A stretch of 64,000 nucleotides of DNA from SIG78 sp045635745 (GCA_045635745.1 JAZTWG010000061.1:23273-87272), one strand, 5' to 3'; counted from the first letter of the stretch, positions 8,776 through 18,502 are shown. The notes: generated from the sequence alone by a model not told the origin. Program-made: numbers and translations.

Positions 8776-9873
8776 ATGAAAAAGTGTGATTTGGACACCC
8801 CGTCGCTGATCCTTGATCTGGATATTTTTGAAAAAAACCTGCAGACTATGCGGGACTTTGCCGCTGCCAACGGCAAAAAACTGCGCCCGCATGCCAAAAC
8901 TCATAAATGTCCTGAAATCGCCCGCCGCCAGCTGGCGTGCGGCAACTGTGCCGGGATCTGCGCGGCAAAACTTTCCGAAGCCGAAGCGCTGGCGGATAAT
9001 GGTATATCGTCCATTCTCATAACTTCGCCTGTTTCCGCGCCATGGAAGATCGCCCGGATCGGCAAACTCAACTGCAATATAGAGCATCTGCAGCTGGTGG
9101 TGGATCACCCCAGCCAGGTGGAACAGCTTGCCGCGATCGCTTCGCCGGAAGCGCCGATCCATCTGCTTATTGATGTGGATCCGGAAATGGGGCGCACCGG
9201 AGTATCATTTGACAAAGCATTGGATTTCGCCCGCTTTATTGCGCGTTTTCCCAATCTGATACTCGATGGCGTGCAATGCTACGCCGGACATCTGCAGCAC
9301 ATAACCGGCGGCGCTGAACGCAATGCCGAAAGCACCCGCCTGATGCAGAAAGGTGCTGCCGCCTACCGGAGTATTGCTGCAGCGTTTCCGACTTGCCGGA
9401 TTTTTACCGGTACCGGTACCGGCACCAGCGCCACCGATGTATTGATTCCGGAAGTGACCGATATTCAGGTGGGATCGTATTGCATGATGGATGCCGAATA
9501 TCTGGCGGTGGAACATACCGGGCCGCAATACCAGCCCGCACTGCGGATGATTTCCAGCGTAATAAGCTGTAATCACGCCGGTCATGCCACCATTGATGCC
9601 GGAACCAAAGCCATATACGTTACCCCCGGCGCACCGCCGAGAGTCATCGATGGCGGCACATTCCGCGCCGGAGTAACGTACGACTGGAACTACGGCGATG
9701 AACACGGTCATCTGCTGCTTGCTGAAAACGCGGTCATGACCCCGGGCGAAAGAGTGGAACTTGTTGTGTCGCATTGCGACCCCACCGTGAACCTCTTCGA
9801 CGAACTCTGGGTCGTCCGGCAGGATGAAGTCACCGACCGCTGGGAAATATCTCTACGCGGCTGCTGCCGGTAA
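8776..9873 (+). CDS. PLP-dependent D-threonine aldolase/D-serine dehydratase-like enzyme (DSD1 family)
   Basis: Fold-type III PLP enzyme with an alanine-racemase-like N-terminal barrel. The PLP lysine is Lys41 in RPHAKTHK. The C-terminal beta domain carries His333 and Cys334 in HCDPTVNL, the zinc-binding pair of the DSD1/D-threonine aldolase group. The TGTGTGTS phosphate-binding segment is also visible. Family members cleave D-threonine to glycine and acetaldehyde or deaminate D-serine; these cannot be separated here. It is monocistronic with GGAGAG before the ATG and its own promoter. No signal peptide, so cytoplasmic. Confidence 0.85.
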   Translation: MKKCDLDTPSLILDLDIFEKNLQTMRDFAAANGKKLRPHAKTHKCPEIARRQLACGNCAGICAAKLSEAEALADNGISSILITSPVSAPWKIARIGKLNCNIEHLQLVVDHPSQVEQLAAIASPEAPIHLLIDVDPEMGRTGVSFDKALDFARFIARFPNLILDGVQCYAGHLQHITGGAERNAESTRLMQKGAAAYRSIAAAFPTCRIFTGTGTGTSATDVLIPEVTDIQVGSYCMMDAEYLAVEHTGPQYQPALRMISSVISCNHAGHATIDAGTKAIYVTPGAPPRVIDGGTFRAGVTYDWNYGDEHGHLLLAENAVMTPGERVELVVSHCDPTVNLFDELWVVRQDEVTDRWEISLRGCCR

Positions 9874-9913
9874 AACGCAATACCGTCTTTACAGCGCTTA
9901 TTACCGTATAATT

Positions 9914-9950
9914 ATCAGCGCCAATCTGCCCAAAGGCTATTGGCGCTGAT
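9914..9950. terminator. Intergenic hairpin between converging genes
   Basis: Perfect 12-bp stem ATCAGCGCCAAT (9914-9925) with its complement at 9939-9950 and a 13-base loop, between two converging genes. No T run follows on either strand, so its role as terminator is a guess from position. Confidence 0.45.
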
Positions 9951-9986
9951 GCATCCGGTATATCACCGGCTTATAATTTTACCTTA

Positions 9987-12194
9987 TTACTGCTGCACGA
10001 TTTCTTCGACCGTGCCGGAAGCATTGCTGATCGTTTTACCCGGCAGAATGATATCGGCCTGACTGCCGGAAGGAATTTCAAAATGGCACTTTATACCATC
10101 AGCGCTGCGTTCCCATTGACTGCTGATCATGCCGCAGGGCGAAGCGTAGCGGGTATGGACACGGTCGAGTTTTTTCACGAAACACGGCTTGATGACAAAC
10201 TTCTTGAATCCGGGGGTGGCTTCCTGCGGATTGAGCCCGCCGGGATACCGGTACATCCACGCTGAAATATCGCCGAACATGATGTGGTTCTGCGAATCTT
10301 TGCCGTTCCAGTTTTCCCACAGCGAAGTGGCGCCATTCATCACCTGCCAGCCCCAGCCGGGAAATTCCTTGTGGGTGATGATTTCAAAAGCATCATCGGC
10401 ATAGCCGTTATCTGCCAGCACACGGGGAACATATTTGGACCCGAGAATACCGAAATTGGTTTTATGTTCTTCGGCGCGCACCTGATTTACCAGATACTCC
10501 ATACTCTTTGCGGCTTCTGCCCCCTCAATAAACTTGAAGTATACCGCGGCGGCGGTGGCGGTCAAAGCCCGGTCGGCAAAAGAACCGTCGCCATTGGAGA
10601 ATTTTTTCACAAACGACTGCCGGATTTTTTCTGCCAATGCCCGGTAATCAGCGGCATCGGCGCTTTTGCCCAGCAGATCGGCAAAAAATGCCGTCCGCAG
10701 AACATTCTGATAGTAGTAGCCTGTGGAAGTAACTTCCACCGGCGTGATCTGCAGCCGATCCCAATGACACCAGTCGCCCAAACCGAAATCGAGCAGATAA
10801 TTTTCGGAACGGCTTTCGCAATATTCCAAATAGAGTTTGAAGTTGTCGTAATATTTTTCGATCATTTCAGTTTTGCCGTAAAAGCAGTACACCTGATAGG
10901 GATATTCAAAAAGCAAAGTATCCCACGCCGGACCGCTGCCCCAGTTGAACCCCCAACCGCCGGTGGGGGCAATGCCGGGAAGCTGCCCGCTGGGGCGCTG
11001 GGTATCGGTCAGGATCTGCATAAAATGCGTATAGGCTTTTTCCATATTGAAATTCCACACCCCGGTTTCGGCGGCCATGGCGGCATCGCCGGTCCAGCCG
11101 TTCTTTTCGCGGTGCGGGCAGTCGGTGGGAATGCCGGTGAAGTTGGATTTATAGCTCTGGCGGGTGTTGCGCTGCAGAGCATTAAGCACGCTGTCCGAAG
11201 AATCGAATTCGCCGGAATTTTCAAAAGCTGTATGCACAAATTGAGCCTGAATATCCAGAATTTCTGCTTTGCCGACTTTCCAGATCTGCACATAGCGGAA
11301 ACCGTGATAAACAAACTCCGGCTCAAAGGTTTCGCCTTCCGGATCGCCTTTCAGAGTATAGCGGTCGGTCTGGAAAACGCCGAAATTTTCATAAGGATCT
11401 ATCTCCTGCGTATTGATATAGCCGGAAAGGGGATCGATTTTTTCCACATATTTAAGCTCAATAACGGTTCCGGCATCGCCTTTGACTCTGACTTTGCACC
11501 AGCCGGTGAGATTGATCCCGAAATCATAATTTGTTTCCCAGCAGGTGATAAAACGTTTTTTGACCGCCGGATAACTTTGCATAACTTTGCACGGTTCGAT
11601 ATTTTCGCGCACGACCCGGCCGCCGGCGGGCATGCACAGCATGGCAGACGTCCAGCTGCTGTCATCCAAATCCGGATCGGCAAAACCGGGAACTTCCAGC
11701 CGCGCATCATAATGTTGACCATTGCGGAATTCGTTGAACGTTATGGGGCTGGGATGAACTTTCCACGTGTTGTCGCTTTTGGCCGCCAGTTGACCATCTA
11801 CTACGATATCGCACAAAAGTTTGGGATAATCGCGCCATGGGGCCTTGTCGAAACTCCATTTGGGTACACGGCTGTTGAACAGTCCGTTGCCCAGCAGAAC
11901 ACATACGGCGTTACGGCCTTTTTTGAGCAGATGGGTTACATCGTACTCTATATAGCTTACATGCTTATCGAACTGCGTAAGCGTGGGTGCCAGTACCCGG
12001 TCATCAGCTTTCTGACCATTCACATAAAGCACATGCCAGCCAAGACCGCACAGAAAAATCTTTGCATTGCCGGGAGTCCCGGCGCAGTCAAAAGTTTTGC
12101 GCATATAAGGTGCCGACAATACTGTATCGGTGGGAGTACCCATAGTAACACCGGCGTTGATCCAGCGCCCCTGCCATTTGCGTTCTTCATTCAT
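9987..12194 (-). CDS. Alpha-L-rhamnosidase, glycoside hydrolase family 78
   Basis: Inverting glycosidase that releases terminal L-rhamnose from plant or bacterial glycans. The N-terminal beta domains (about 1-320) contain the GLGWHVLYVNGQKADD-type rhamnosidase N segment. The (alpha/alpha)6 barrel carries the family hallmark TDCPHREKNGWTGDA with the conserved acidic residue Glu363. The C-terminal beta domain ends near residue 735. There is no signal peptide, so it likely acts in the cytoplasm on imported rhamnosides. AAGGT precedes the ATG. It is the last gene after bamA-MBL-yhcH, but a 163-bp gap with a hairpin separates it from yhcH, so it may have its own promoter. Confidence 0.92.
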   Translation of the reverse strand: MNEERKWQGRWINAGVTMGTPTDTVLSAPYMRKTFDCAGTPGNAKIFLCGLGWHVLYVNGQKADDRVLAPTLTQFDKHVSYIEYDVTHLLKKGRNAVCVLLGNGLFNSRVPKWSFDKAPWRDYPKLLCDIVVDGQLAAKSDNTWKVHPSPITFNEFRNGQHYDARLEVPGFADPDLDDSSWTSAMLCMPAGGRVVRENIEPCKVMQSYPAVKKRFITCWETNYDFGINLTGWCKVRVKGDAGTVIELKYVEKIDPLSGYINTQEIDPYENFGVFQTDRYTLKGDPEGETFEPEFVYHGFRYVQIWKVGKAEILDIQAQFVHTAFENSGEFDSSDSVLNALQRNTRQSYKSNFTGIPTDCPHREKNGWTGDAAMAAETGVWNFNMEKAYTHFMQILTDTQRPSGQLPGIAPTGGWGFNWGSGPAWDTLLFEYPYQVYCFYGKTEMIEKYYDNFKLYLEYCESRSENYLLDFGLGDWCHWDRLQITPVEVTSTGYYYQNVLRTAFFADLLGKSADAADYRALAEKIRQSFVKKFSNGDGSFADRALTATAAAVYFKFIEGAEAAKSMEYLVNQVRAEEHKTNFGILGSKYVPRVLADNGYADDAFEIITHKEFPGWGWQVMNGATSLWENWNGKDSQNHIMFGDISAWMYRYPGGLNPQEATPGFKKFVIKPCFVKKLDRVHTRYASPCGMISSQWERSADGIKCHFEIPSGSQADIILPGKTISNASGTVEEIVQQ

Positions 12195-12278
12195 AGATAA
12201 TATACCTTATTTTCCTGCGAATATTTTCCATTTTTATATACTGCAATACAACTTTATGTATCAGCAATTTTTAAGTGA

Positions 12279-12309
12279 AGATCACCGGATCTGATCGATC
12301 CGGCGATCT
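12279..12309. repeat. Inverted repeat upstream of the rhamnosidase gene
   Basis: 13-bp arms AGATCACCGGATC (12279-12291) and GATCCGGCGATCT (12297-12309) with one mismatch and a 5-base loop, between yhcH and the rhamnosidase. It could be a weak terminator for yhcH or an operator for the rhamnosidase gene. Confidence 0.45.
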
Positions 12310-12357
12310 GACGGAATTGGCGGTGCGAGCCGTAACGCCGGACATTCAGGCGCAAAA

Positions 12358-12834
12358 TCACTCAAAAATCGAGCGGTGGATCTTCACTACCACTTTTTTT
12401 ACGGTACCGGGGGCATCGGTGCACTCAATACAGGGCATGTGGCCCTCTTCCGGAAAGAGTATGGCAAAGTTGCCGGGCACCAGTTTGCAGGCCAGCGCAG
12501 ATGCCGGATCAAAGTTGTAAAACCCGCAATCTTTTTCGGAATCAAATGCACTTTTTTCCGTCAGGCCCGCCAGCGGCGAATAATAGATGTATTCTGTTCC
12601 CGCCAGCAGAGTCTGCAGATCCACAAACTCCCGATGGTATTCAATCGCACCTTCCGAGAGCTTTTTGGGTGTGTATTCCTGCACATTGGCGTAAATTAGA
12701 CCTTCTTTCAGCACATGTTTGCCTTCGGCAATATCCGGAGTGAACGTTCTCAAAAACTCTATTGCCTGACAAAATTCCGAAGCGTTGCGGTGCGGCACAT
12801 AGCGCCGCCAGAATGTCAAATCATCAAAAATCAT
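12358..12834 (-). CDS. YhcH/YjgK/YiaL family protein (DUF386)
   Basis: Small cupin-like protein of 158 residues. Family relatives act with sugar-catabolic genes as anomerase-like or accessory enzymes (the sialic-acid anomerase NanQ/YhcH, TabA). The conserved AIEYHREFVDLQTLLAG and LVPGNFAILFPEEGHMP segments, with metal-ligand His and Glu residues, are seen. Placement next to a rhamnosidase supports a role in sugar handling, perhaps mutarotation of rhamnose, which is inference. GAGGT lies 7-8 bp before the ATG. It starts 28 bp after the MBL-fold gene. Confidence 0.85.
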   Translation of the reverse strand: MIFDDLTFWRRYVPHRNASEFCQAIEFLRTFTPDIAEGKHVLKEGLIYANVQEYTPKKLSEGAIEYHREFVDLQTLLAGTEYIYYSPLAGLTEKSAFDSEKDCGFYNFDPASALACKLVPGNFAILFPEEGHMPCIECTDAPGTVKKVVVKIHRSIFE

Positions 12835-12862
12835 CGGTTTACCTCATTATAATATTCTGAAA

Positions 12863-13636
12863 TCAAAGTTCTATGATCATATCGTCTTCGGCAAAGATCA
12901 CATCTCCGCCCCACGCCCGGCGGGTGGCAACTGCAGTTTGGGTAGGCAGATTTATGTAATCTCTGCCATGGTGCATGAAAATTATGCTGCCGATGGCGCA
13001 ATTACGTTCTTTCCATTTGGCGCAGACTTCCCACGGGTGGTGATGACCGCTTTCCATAAGCAGCGCATCGCACTTTATGCTCCAGTCGGCAAATTCATCG
13101 GGCGACTTTACATCGCCGGAGTAGACTACGACTTTATCTCCGGCCGTTATGCGGAACGAAAATGACCGGAAATCGCCATTTTCCGCTTTGGCAATATGTT
13201 CGTTGCCGCGGAATTCGACCATAATATCATCATTTTTGAAAAATCCGCCGTCGGAGAGTACCTGCCCGTTGATCTCAGTATGATGCGGATAAGCACCCAC
13301 GGCCCGGGTGAACGCATCAAAAGTTTCCAGCAATTCGCCCGTTGGCATAAAAAGATCCACATTGCGCGGTTCGGTATCCTTGTAATGGGCCCGCATTTTC
13401 AGCATGGTGGAAAATACATTGAGCAGGCCGCCCAGATGATCGTAATGCGGATGCGATATGAAAATACTTTTGATACTCAGCATATCCATTTGCGCCAGAT
13501 AGGCTGTGCGCGAGCAATTTTCTCCGGCATCAAAGAGATAGATATTGCCATTATCCAGCTCCAGCGCCCACGAAGTGTGGTTGCGGCCCGGAAAGGGTTC
13601 GGTACCGGAAAGCGCGCCTAAAATGTGAATCCTCAT
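12863..13636 (-). CDS. MBL-fold metallohydrolase (RNase Z/phosphodiesterase-like)
   Basis: Metallo-beta-lactamase fold with the metal-binding SHPHYDHLGG motif (His62, His64, Asp66, His67), a GENC segment before it, the YSGDVKSPDE Asp, and a late MHHGRD His. The arrangement resembles the RNase Z/AtsA branch rather than beta-lactamases. The substrate is unknown; family members hydrolyse phosphodiesters, lactones or arylsulfates. There is no signal peptide. AAAGG precedes the ATG. It lies 30 bp after bamA and 28 bp before yhcH, so the three may be co-transcribed. Confidence 0.82.
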   Translation of the reverse strand: MRIHILGALSGTEPFPGRNHTSWALELDNGNIYLFDAGENCSRTAYLAQMDMLSIKSIFISHPHYDHLGGLLNVFSTMLKMRAHYKDTEPRNVDLFMPTGELLETFDAFTRAVGAYPHHTEINGQVLSDGGFFKNDDIMVEFRGNEHIAKAENGDFRSFSFRITAGDKVVVYSGDVKSPDEFADWSIKCDALLMESGHHHPWEVCAKWKERNCAIGSIIFMHHGRDYINLPTQTAVATRRAWGGDVIFAEDDMIIEL

Positions 13637-13666
13637 ACGACGTACCTTTCTGAAAAATTTTTATTG

Positions 13667-15997
13667 TCAGAAGCTGAAACCCATGTTGAAATGGAATCGC
13701 ACGCGGCTCTTGACATTGTCCTGATTGTTCAGCACCGGAAATGCCAGATCCAGCTTGATCGGCATGGGCACCTGCGGCAGTTTGATACGCAAACCGTAAC
13801 CCACACCGATATTGAAGTGGTCAAATCCGAAATCATATTCGCTCTCGCTCACCCCACCGGCATCGGCAAATGCCGCGCCGCGGACGAAACCCCAGATCGG
13901 GTGCGAAACTTCAAGCGTGAACACGCTCATGCTCTGACCGCCGACCTCCCGGCCGCTGGAATCCACCGGCGATACTTCCCGGTAGGGGAAGCCGCGCAGA
14001 CTGCCGCTGCCGCCGAGAAAATAGCGTTCATAGATCGGCGCGCGGTCGCTGCGGAAGTTATCCACCACGCCGATGCGGCCGCCCAGCTGCAGGGTTATGG
14101 CGTTGTCGAAAAAGCTTTTCACATAAAGCGCTTTGGCTTCCGCCCGGTAGAAATCCACCGAAGAACCGAAAATCTTGGGCGAAATGGCTCCGAGCAGATT
14201 TACCTGATAACCGTTGCGCGGATCGGTCAGACTGTCCAGCGTAGTGCGGTCGAGTTCCAGCGAAAACTCGCTGACCCAGTCGCGGCCGCGCTCTTCGCGG
14301 GTTTCCGGCCCCATACGGTGCGACATATCAAAAACATTGACCTGCTCAAATTTGTAAGCTACCGAAGCGGTAGTAAAATCATCGAAGAACTTTTTGCTCA
14401 AACCAATACGGGCGCCCCAGCGGCCTTCATCCCAGTATTCGTAGATGGATTCGCGCAAGAATACGGAAAGATCCAGCCGCAAAGGTATATCGAAGAGCCA
14501 CGGTTCGGTAAAGTCAAAATTCAGCGCGGCGCGTTCAATACCCAGCGCACCCTGCAATCGGACACGCTGACCGCCGCCGCGGAAGTAATTGGCCGGATTG
14601 GCAAGGTCAAAGTTGCGGCTGCTGGCTTCGATCATGCCGAACAAGCTGTCCACATCGGAGTAGCCGGCGCCAATGCGCACATCGTAGGCATTCTTTTCCC
14701 GGACATGGATCACTGCATTTTTTTCATCGAGTTTATCGGCATTGGCAAAGTTGCTTTCCACACTTTCAAACATATCGGTATTCATCAGGCGCGATTTGCT
14801 GACATCCAGCAGCGCTTCGTCGGCCGGATCGCCGGGGTAGATCACCAGTTCGCGGCGGATGACATCATCGCGCGTGAATTCGTTGCCCACAATAGTCACC
14901 TGATCGACCGAATATTTTCTGCCTTCCCGGATCTCAAAGACCAGTTCCACGGTGGATTTGGCAAAATCGGCATCGCGTCTGACATTGCACGAGGCATCGG
15001 CAAAACCTTCGCTGTGCAGCAGCGAAAGGATGGCGCTTCTGGCCGCAGTTTCCTGCTGATAATCAAAAACGGCGCCAATTTCGATCGGGGCAAGCTCCAG
15101 AATTTCGGTATCGGAAAAACTCTTGGCGCCTTCGACTTTGACGGCGCTTACGGTGTAAGGCTTGCCTTCAGAAATATCGAAGTGCAGATTGACAAATTCC
15201 GGATCGGATTCATCGGGCGTGATATTGAGCGACTTGATCTTGAAATCCAAATATCCCTTGTTCCAATACATGTCGCGCAGCCGGACTTTGTCAACTTCCA
15301 GCGCTTCGCGGTCAAGCAGACCCAGATTGAGAAAATCCATCCAGTTGAAGTAGCTGTACTGATTGGCCAGGGCGTGACGCAAAGTCCAGGCGCTGTAAAC
15401 TGTGTTACCTTCAAAAAAGACATCATTGACCTTGAGTTTAAGATTTTCTTTGATCTTGAAAATCACTTTCACGGTGTTGTCTTTGCCGCGTTCCAGCAGG
15501 GGGGCGATCTCGGCATCGTAGTAGCCTTTGTCGCGGTAGAATTCGCGCAATTTGGCGGCGCCGTCGCGGAGATTATGTTCGTTGAGCGGGGCTTCGGCGG
15601 CGATATTGACCAGTTTTGCCAGATCGGCGGTTTCAAATTTCTGATTGCCGTCGAACAGCACTTCGGTTACTCTGGCGTGCAGTTTGAGCTTGAATGTGAC
15701 CGTGTATTTCCCGTCTTTGCCGGGGACGGCGCGGGCGGAAGCATCGGAGAAAAATCCGAGACTGTGCAGCCGTTTCACATCTTCATCAAGTATCCGCGTA
15801 TTGTATTCTTTGCCGGGCTGCTGGCGCACATTGAAGCGCAGCAGATCTTCCGCCACCGGACTGCCGCCGGTCTGTTCAAAAAGCAGCTGCCCGATTTCCG
15901 GAGCCTTTTCCGCTGCCGATACCGCCGGCAGCATGGTAAGAGAAAGGGTGAGCGCCAACAGCGCAATGCAAAATTTGCTGCATATACTGAAAAACAT
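13667..15997 (-). CDS. bamA: Outer membrane protein assembly factor BamA (Omp85)
   Basis: Core of the complex that inserts beta-barrel proteins into the outer membrane. From the ATG at 15997 (AAAGGAT 7 bp upstream; the in-frame start at 16033 is rejected because it would bury the signal peptide), the 776-residue protein has a signal peptide cleaved near AVSAAEKAP. About five POTRA domains follow (about 35-440), then a barrel beginning near YDVRIGAGYSDV. The L6-loop LRGF motif (GSGSLRGFPYR) is intact. The C-terminus ends in aromatic Phe, as expected of an outer-membrane barrel. It proves a diderm envelope. skp, lpxD or rseP, often next to bamA, are absent. Confidence 0.94.
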   Translation of the reverse strand: MFFSICSKFCIALLALTLSLTMLPAVSAAEKAPEIGQLLFEQTGGSPVAEDLLRFNVRQQPGKEYNTRILDEDVKRLHSLGFFSDASARAVPGKDGKYTVTFKLKLHARVTEVLFDGNQKFETADLAKLVNIAAEAPLNEHNLRDGAAKLREFYRDKGYYDAEIAPLLERGKDNTVKVIFKIKENLKLKVNDVFFEGNTVYSAWTLRHALANQYSYFNWMDFLNLGLLDREALEVDKVRLRDMYWNKGYLDFKIKSLNITPDESDPEFVNLHFDISEGKPYTVSAVKVEGAKSFSDTEILELAPIEIGAVFDYQQETAARSAILSLLHSEGFADASCNVRRDADFAKSTVELVFEIREGRKYSVDQVTIVGNEFTRDDVIRRELVIYPGDPADEALLDVSKSRLMNTDMFESVESNFANADKLDEKNAVIHVREKNAYDVRIGAGYSDVDSLFGMIEASSRNFDLANPANYFRGGGQRVRLQGALGIERAALNFDFTEPWLFDIPLRLDLSVFLRESIYEYWDEGRWGARIGLSKKFFDDFTTASVAYKFEQVNVFDMSHRMGPETREERGRDWVSEFSLELDRTTLDSLTDPRNGYQVNLLGAISPKIFGSSVDFYRAEAKALYVKSFFDNAITLQLGGRIGVVDNFRSDRAPIYERYFLGGSGSLRGFPYREVSPVDSSGREVGGQSMSVFTLEVSHPIWGFVRGAAFADAGGVSESEYDFGFDHFNIGVGYGLRIKLPQVPMPIKLDLAFPVLNNQDNVKSRVRFHFNMGFSF

Positions 15998-16188
15998 GAT
16001 GAAATCCTTTACAACTTTAACATTATCAAACAAAAATAATCATTTTAAAATACCACCACTTCCCCGAAAAAACGAATTTTTTTAAACAAAAAACCTGCTT
16101 TTTTCTTGCATAAAATCCCCTTGGGGGTTATTTTCATTGCCGATAAAACAAAAACATATATTTTTTTACTGTAAATACGGAGAAAAAA

Positions 16189-18429
16189 ATGTCCAGAAAA
16201 AATTCTTCCCGCGGCGCCATTGCCATCATGACCAGCGGCGGCGATGCCCCCGGCATGAACGGTTGTCTGCGCGGCTGTGTACGCACCGCGCTGGAGGCCA
16301 ACTACCGGGTTTTCGCCATTTACGAAGGTTATCAGGGATTGATTGCCGGCAATATCGGCGAATTGAAATGGGAAAACGTTTCCAATATCATTCAGCTGGG
16401 CGGCACGGTCATCGGTACGGCACGCAGCAGCGAGTTCCGCGAACGCTCCGGCCGACTCAAAGCAGCATACAACCTTTTGCAGCACCGGATCGATAAACTG
16501 GTGGTCATCGGCGGCGATGGATCGCTTTCCGGCGCCGAAGCTTTGCGCGAAGAGTTTCCCAGTCTGGTCGATGAATTGGCTGAAAAAGGCCAAATCCCGC
16601 CGGAAGTTGCCGGAGAGTACCGCACACTTTCGGTGGCCGGAGCCATCGGCAGTATTGACAATGATATGATCGGCAGCGAAGTAACGATCGGGGCGGATTC
16701 CGCTCTGCACCGCATTGTCGAAGCACTTGATGCCATCACCAGTACCGCATACAGCCACCAGCGCACTTTTATCATTGAAGTAATGGGGCGCAACTGCGGC
16801 CATCTGGCGCTGATGGCGGCGCTGGCATCAGGTGCTTCGGGCTGTTTCATACCCGAAGCACCGCCGGAAGAAAACTGGGCGGATCTGCTGCAGAAAAATA
16901 TTCTTGACGGGGCCGCCGCCGGCAGAAGAGTCAATCTTATAATCGTTGCCGAAGGCGCCAGAGACTGCAAAAACCGCAAACTCGATGCCCAAACGATCAA
17001 AGAAGCTCTGGCCGCACGCAGTATCGACTCGCGCATAACTATTCTCGGCCATGTTCAGCGCGGCGGAGTACCCAGCGCCTACGACCGCTGCATGAGTACG
17101 CTTTTCGGCATGGAAGCGTTCAATACGCTCGCCCGCAATGAAAAAACTTCCCGGATCGCCTGTCTGCAGAAAAACCGTATCACCTCCACACCACTGACCG
17201 ACGCGGTCGCCAGAACCCGGGCTGCCGGCAAAGCACTGGCAGACGGCGATTACCGCACCGCCGCGCTGGCGCGGGGCGATGAGTGGCTGCGTATGGTCAA
17301 TATCCAGCAGACTCTTATGCGGATAGCGCCGCCGGAAAAAGTCCCCGGCAAAAAACTTCCGCGAATCGGAGTGGTTACTGCCGGACGAGCCGCCGCAGGA
17401 GTGAACAGTGCTGTACGCACCATTATCCGCATGGGGATGGCTTCCGGAGCTGAAGTTTTGTGTATCGAAGAAGGCCCGGTGGGGCTGCTGGAAAATAAAA
17501 TACACATTGCTGACTGGATGGAGCCGGAACTCTGGAACTCTTTCGGCGGTTCCCGGCTGGGTGCCGGGCGTTACACTCCCCGGCGCGGTGATTTGGCCAG
17601 AATAGCTGAAAACTTCCGCCAATGGCAGCTTGAAGGACTGATCCTGATCGGCGACTGGGGCGGATACCAGCTTATGAACAATCTTTTGAGCGGCAGAAGA
17701 TACCACAAAGAGTTTGATATACCCATGATCGCCTTGCCCGCCTCGATCAACAACGATCTGCCGGGCAGCGAATACAGTATCGGATGCGATACGGCGCTGA
17801 ACAATATCGTCGATGCCGTGGATAAGATCCGTAATTCCACCGATACAGCCAAACGCACTTATGTGGTGGAAGTTATGGGGCGCAACTCGGGGTATCTGGC
17901 CAGTTGCGCGGCACTGGCTTCGGGCGCAGAATACTGCTACACGCCCGAAAAATCGCTTACGCTGGATGAGTTGAATCATGATGTAAGAGAATTGACCGCG
18001 GCATTCAAACTGGAAAACCGTCACACCGGATTGATCATCCTCAACGAAAATGCCCACGATGAATATACCGCCGACTTTATCGCAAAACTTTTTGAGGCCG
18101 AAGGCGGCAGCGAATTTGATGTCCGCAAGGCCGTGCTGGGCCCTCTGCAGCAGGGCGGAACCCCCTCGCCGCTGGATCGCATTCAGGCAGTCCGACTGGC
18201 GTATTTTGCGGTACGCAATCTTATGGAAGCGCTGGCAATGGATATCCGTGGCGGTTACTTTATCGGTTGTGAATACGGCGAAGTTCTGATGCAGAAATGG
18301 TCAGATCTGCGTAAATACTCCGATCCGTGGCAACGAAGCAAATGCAAGCGCTGGTGGCAGGATTATGAAAAAGCCATCCATAAGCTGGCGATCAATCCGG
18401 AAGTAAGAAAAAAGTATTCAAAGGCTTGA
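16189..18429 (+). CDS. Eukaryote-type tandem-domain ATP-dependent 6-phosphofructokinase
   Basis: Two fused PFK domains in 746 residues, against about 320-360 for ordinary bacterial enzymes. The N-half (about 8-380) is the catalytic one: GGDAPGMN (17-24), GGDGS (108-112), SIDND (155-159) with catalytic Asp157, MGRNCG (199-204) and HVQRGG. The Gly in GGDG and in GSIDND points to ATP rather than pyrophosphate. In the C-half (about 390-746) the equivalents are TAGRAAAGVN, GDWGG and ASINND (518-523). The catalytic Asp is lost, as in the regulatory half of animal PFK-1. CGGAG precedes the ATG. It is divergent from bamA, and a small CCCC/GGGG hairpin (16113-16130) lies in the leader. Confidence 0.93.
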   Translation: MSRKNSSRGAIAIMTSGGDAPGMNGCLRGCVRTALEANYRVFAIYEGYQGLIAGNIGELKWENVSNIIQLGGTVIGTARSSEFRERSGRLKAAYNLLQHRIDKLVVIGGDGSLSGAEALREEFPSLVDELAEKGQIPPEVAGEYRTLSVAGAIGSIDNDMIGSEVTIGADSALHRIVEALDAITSTAYSHQRTFIIEVMGRNCGHLALMAALASGASGCFIPEAPPEENWADLLQKNILDGAAAGRRVNLIIVAEGARDCKNRKLDAQTIKEALAARSIDSRITILGHVQRGGVPSAYDRCMSTLFGMEAFNTLARNEKTSRIACLQKNRITSTPLTDAVARTRAAGKALADGDYRTAALARGDEWLRMVNIQQTLMRIAPPEKVPGKKLPRIGVVTAGRAAAGVNSAVRTIIRMGMASGAEVLCIEEGPVGLLENKIHIADWMEPELWNSFGGSRLGAGRYTPRRGDLARIAENFRQWQLEGLILIGDWGGYQLMNNLLSGRRYHKEFDIPMIALPASINNDLPGSEYSIGCDTALNNIVDAVDKIRNSTDTAKRTYVVEVMGRNSGYLASCAALASGAEYCYTPEKSLTLDELNHDVRELTAAFKLENRHTGLIILNENAHDEYTADFIAKLFEAEGGSEFDVRKAVLGPLQQGGTPSPLDRIQAVRLAYFAVRNLMEALAMDIRGGYFIGCEYGEVLMQKWSDLRKYSDPWQRSKCKRWWQDYEKAIHKLAINPEVRKKYSKA

Positions 18430-18461
18430 TCAAGACCGGAAAAAAAATGAGCCGTCATTTA

Positions 18462-18490
18462 TTGATGCATTTTTTAAAGTCGTTTATAAT
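18462..18490 (+). promoter_or_regulatory. Promoter for the nitroreductase gene
   Basis: TTGATG (18462-18467), a 17-bp spacer and a perfect TATAAT (18485-18490), with the start codon about 55 bp downstream. Confidence 0.6.
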
Positions 18491-18502
18491 AAATAATTTG
18501 CA

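Noticed and set aside
10284..12200. Plus-strand ORF of 638 codons over the rhamnosidase
   Set aside because: Antisense shadow; low-complexity translation and no start context.
13625..16039. Plus-strand ORF of 804 codons over bamA
   Set aside because: Antisense shadow of bamA, whose signal peptide, POTRA domains and barrel are clear.
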